DNA of 64,000 nt from Lentimicrobium sp. Its GTDB lineage: Bacteria > Bacteroidota > Bacteroidia > Bacteroidales > Lentimicrobiaceae. The stretch's first letter is position 1. Every line of letters starts with the position of its first letter. The position numbers were made by a program, and so were the translations under genes. Location of the stretch: the NCBI GenBank assembly GCA_023957275.1, contig JAMLHF010000005.1, forward strand, positions 1 through 64,000. The letters are read 5' to 3'. The notes beneath the pieces were generated by a model. The model had not been told where the DNA came from, did not search any database, and saw only the letters and a list, made by a program, of their open reading frames with translations. This document shows positions 62,847 through 64,000 of this stretch, piece by piece.

Positions 62847-64000
62847 ATGAACCTGTCATCTTACCTTGAGCATCCTGTTTTTAAGGCTGTAGCCGGAGCT
62901 GCTGCTGAATTGGGTGTGCCCGCCTATGTAATCGGCGGGTATGTCAGGGATATTTTTCTTAAAAGAGCTTCTAAAGATATTGATTTTGTTACGGTAGGCG
63001 ATGGTATTGCGCTGGCCGGCAAAGTGGCCCATGCCTTCAGGGGGCATCACCCGGTTAGCGTTTTCCGGAATTTCGGAACAGCCATGTTTCATCTTGATGA
63101 GATGCAGCTGGAATTTGTCGGGGCCCGCAGGGAATCATATCATCCTGATTCACGGAAACCGGATGTGCTTCCCGGAACATTGGAGGACGATCAGCGAAGA
63201 CGCGACTTTACCATAAATGCATTGGCGATCAGCCTCAACCATGAGAATTTCGGGGAACTGATCGATCCGTTTAACGGCCTTTCCGACCTGGAAGCCGGGA
63301 TTATCCGTACACCGCTTGACCCCGGAATAACTTTTTCGGATGATCCGCTGCGCATGATGCGTGCCATCCGTTTTGCCGCCCAGCTGAAATTTACCATCCA
63401 CCCCGAAACGTTTAAAGCCATATCAGACAACAGGGAGCGCATTTCCATTATCTCCGGAGAACGCATCAGTGAAGAACTCAACAAGATCATCATGACTGTG
63501 AAGCCGTCAGACGGATTTCGTTTACTTGATGAATGCGGCTTGCTCACACTGATATTTCCGCAGTTTGTTGCATTGAAAGGCGCTGAAACCGTTGATGGCA
63601 AAGGCCATAAGGATAATTTTCATCATACCCTGGAAGTGCTCGACCGCATTGCACCCAACACAGATAATCTTTGGCTGCGATGGGCGGCATTGCTTCATGA
63701 TATAGGAAAACCGCCCACGCGCCGTTTTGTGCCTGAGCAGGGATGGACATTCCATGGTCACGATGCCAGGGGGGCGCGGATGGTTCCCCAGATATTCCGG
63801 CAACTCAGGCTCCCGTTGAATGAGAAGATGAAATATGTGCAAAAGCTGGTAGCGCTGCATCTGAGGCCCATCGGCCTTACTGAGGAAGAAGTTACCGACT
63901 CGGCCGTGAGAAGACTGCTTTTTGAAGCTGGTGACGACATTGATGATCTTATGACCCTCTGCGAGGCTGATATTACTTCAAAAAACAGGGAAAAGGTCCT
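62847..64000 (+). CDS. cca: CCA tRNA nucleotidyltransferase / poly(A) polymerase family, truncated by window end
   Basis: At least 384 codons, cut off by the right edge. The nucleotidyltransferase head domain reads [20 protein letters not shown] and [15 protein letters not shown], with D48 and D50 style catalytic acidic residues in KDIDF. Then come [11 protein letters not shown] and [20 protein letters not shown], the A-site and arm motifs. Residues about 255-300 carry a canonical HD domain ([27 protein letters not shown]). It adds the CCA end to tRNA and may act on other 3' ends. The ATG at 62847 is chosen because the protein begins [15 protein letters not shown] in the family manner. Confidence 0.93.
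   Translation, partial: MNLSSYLEHPVFKAVAGAAAELGVPAYVIGGYVRDIFLKRASKDIDFVTVGDGIALAGKVAHAFRGHHPVSVFRNFGTAMFHLDEMQLEFVGARRESYHPDSRKPDVLPGTLEDDQRRRDFTINALAISLNHENFGELIDPFNGLSDLEAGIIRTPLDPGITFSDDPLRMMRAIRFAAQLKFTIHPETFKAISDNRERISIISGERISEELNKIIMTVKPSDGFRLLDECGLLTLIFPQFVALKGAETVDGKGHKDNFHHTLEVLDRIAPNTDNLWLRWAALLHDIGKPPTRRFVPEQGWTFHGHDARGARMVPQIFRQLRLPLNEKMKYVQKLVALHLRPIGLTEEEVTDSAVRRLLFEAGDDIDDLMTLCEADITSKNREKV

Overview
The window reads as chromosome of a member of the Bacteroidota, probably class Bacteroidia. The main evidence is a set of secreted proteins with type IX secretion (T9SS) type A sorting tails, a FeoA-FeoB fusion, the YpdA/LytS-type histidine kinase tails, weak use of Shine-Dalgarno sites, and promoter-like TTTG / TAnnTTTG pairs. 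No rRNA, tRNA or CRISPR array was seen. About 50 protein genes are supported, and the right edge cuts through a CCA-adding enzyme gene.

Layout. (1) 1-3.9 kb is an A+T-rich accessory stretch: a HEPN-like gene, a small secreted NTF2-like protein, a DUF1016/YhcG PDDEXK nuclease and a small secreted protein, all on the minus strand. Three diverged copies of one intergenic repeat separate them, and the left copy ends in an attC-like inverted repeat. (2) 3.9-6.7 kb holds rsgA, a 14-bp tandem repeat and a pirin. (3) 7.2-11.6 kb is an island of three AAA+ ATPases of unknown role. Each has a promoter-like pair beside a palindrome, and two have a fragment of a histidine-kinase C-terminus just upstream. 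(4) 11.8-22.6 kb is mostly housekeeping: bcp, recA, a TPR lipoprotein, a ferrous-iron operon (feoAB, M50-like peptidase, FeoB-associated Cys-rich protein, HPt protein), a GreA/B-like protein, an outer-membrane POTRA/barrel protein and rplS. (5) 22.8-34.2 kb holds a MITE/REPIN-like element, cstA lying between rplS and trmD, transporters, YhdH-type reductase, a CoA-transferase, MscS, and a PAS kinase facing a single-domain response regulator. (6) 34.6-38.6 kb carries two T9SS cargo proteins and an IS5-like element bounded by an identical 96-bp direct repeat.

(7) 38.7-43.9 kb is an oxidative-stress block on one strand: perR-like, dps, thioredoxin-type peroxiredoxin, katG and nfo, with a PerR-box-like palindrome ahead of perR. 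(8) 44.3-53.0 kb has rmuC, an AlbA_2 protein, a C1-like peptidase, pyrI and pyrB, a COG2403 (cyclic 2,3-diphosphoglycerate synthetase-like) GTPase and divergent argS. (9) 53.4-64 kb has a very large secreted C10 (streptopain-type) peptidase with Asp-box repeats and a T9SS tail, a HAD phosphatase, and an isocitrate-dehydrogenase-like / HD-like / fused aconitase-family operon, then cca.

The strongest candidates for something unusual are the 96-bp flanking duplication of the IS, the repeat-gene-repeat array at the left end, and the ATPase island with its repeated kinase-tail fragments. All functional statements rest on recognised motifs and family knowledge; no database search was run.
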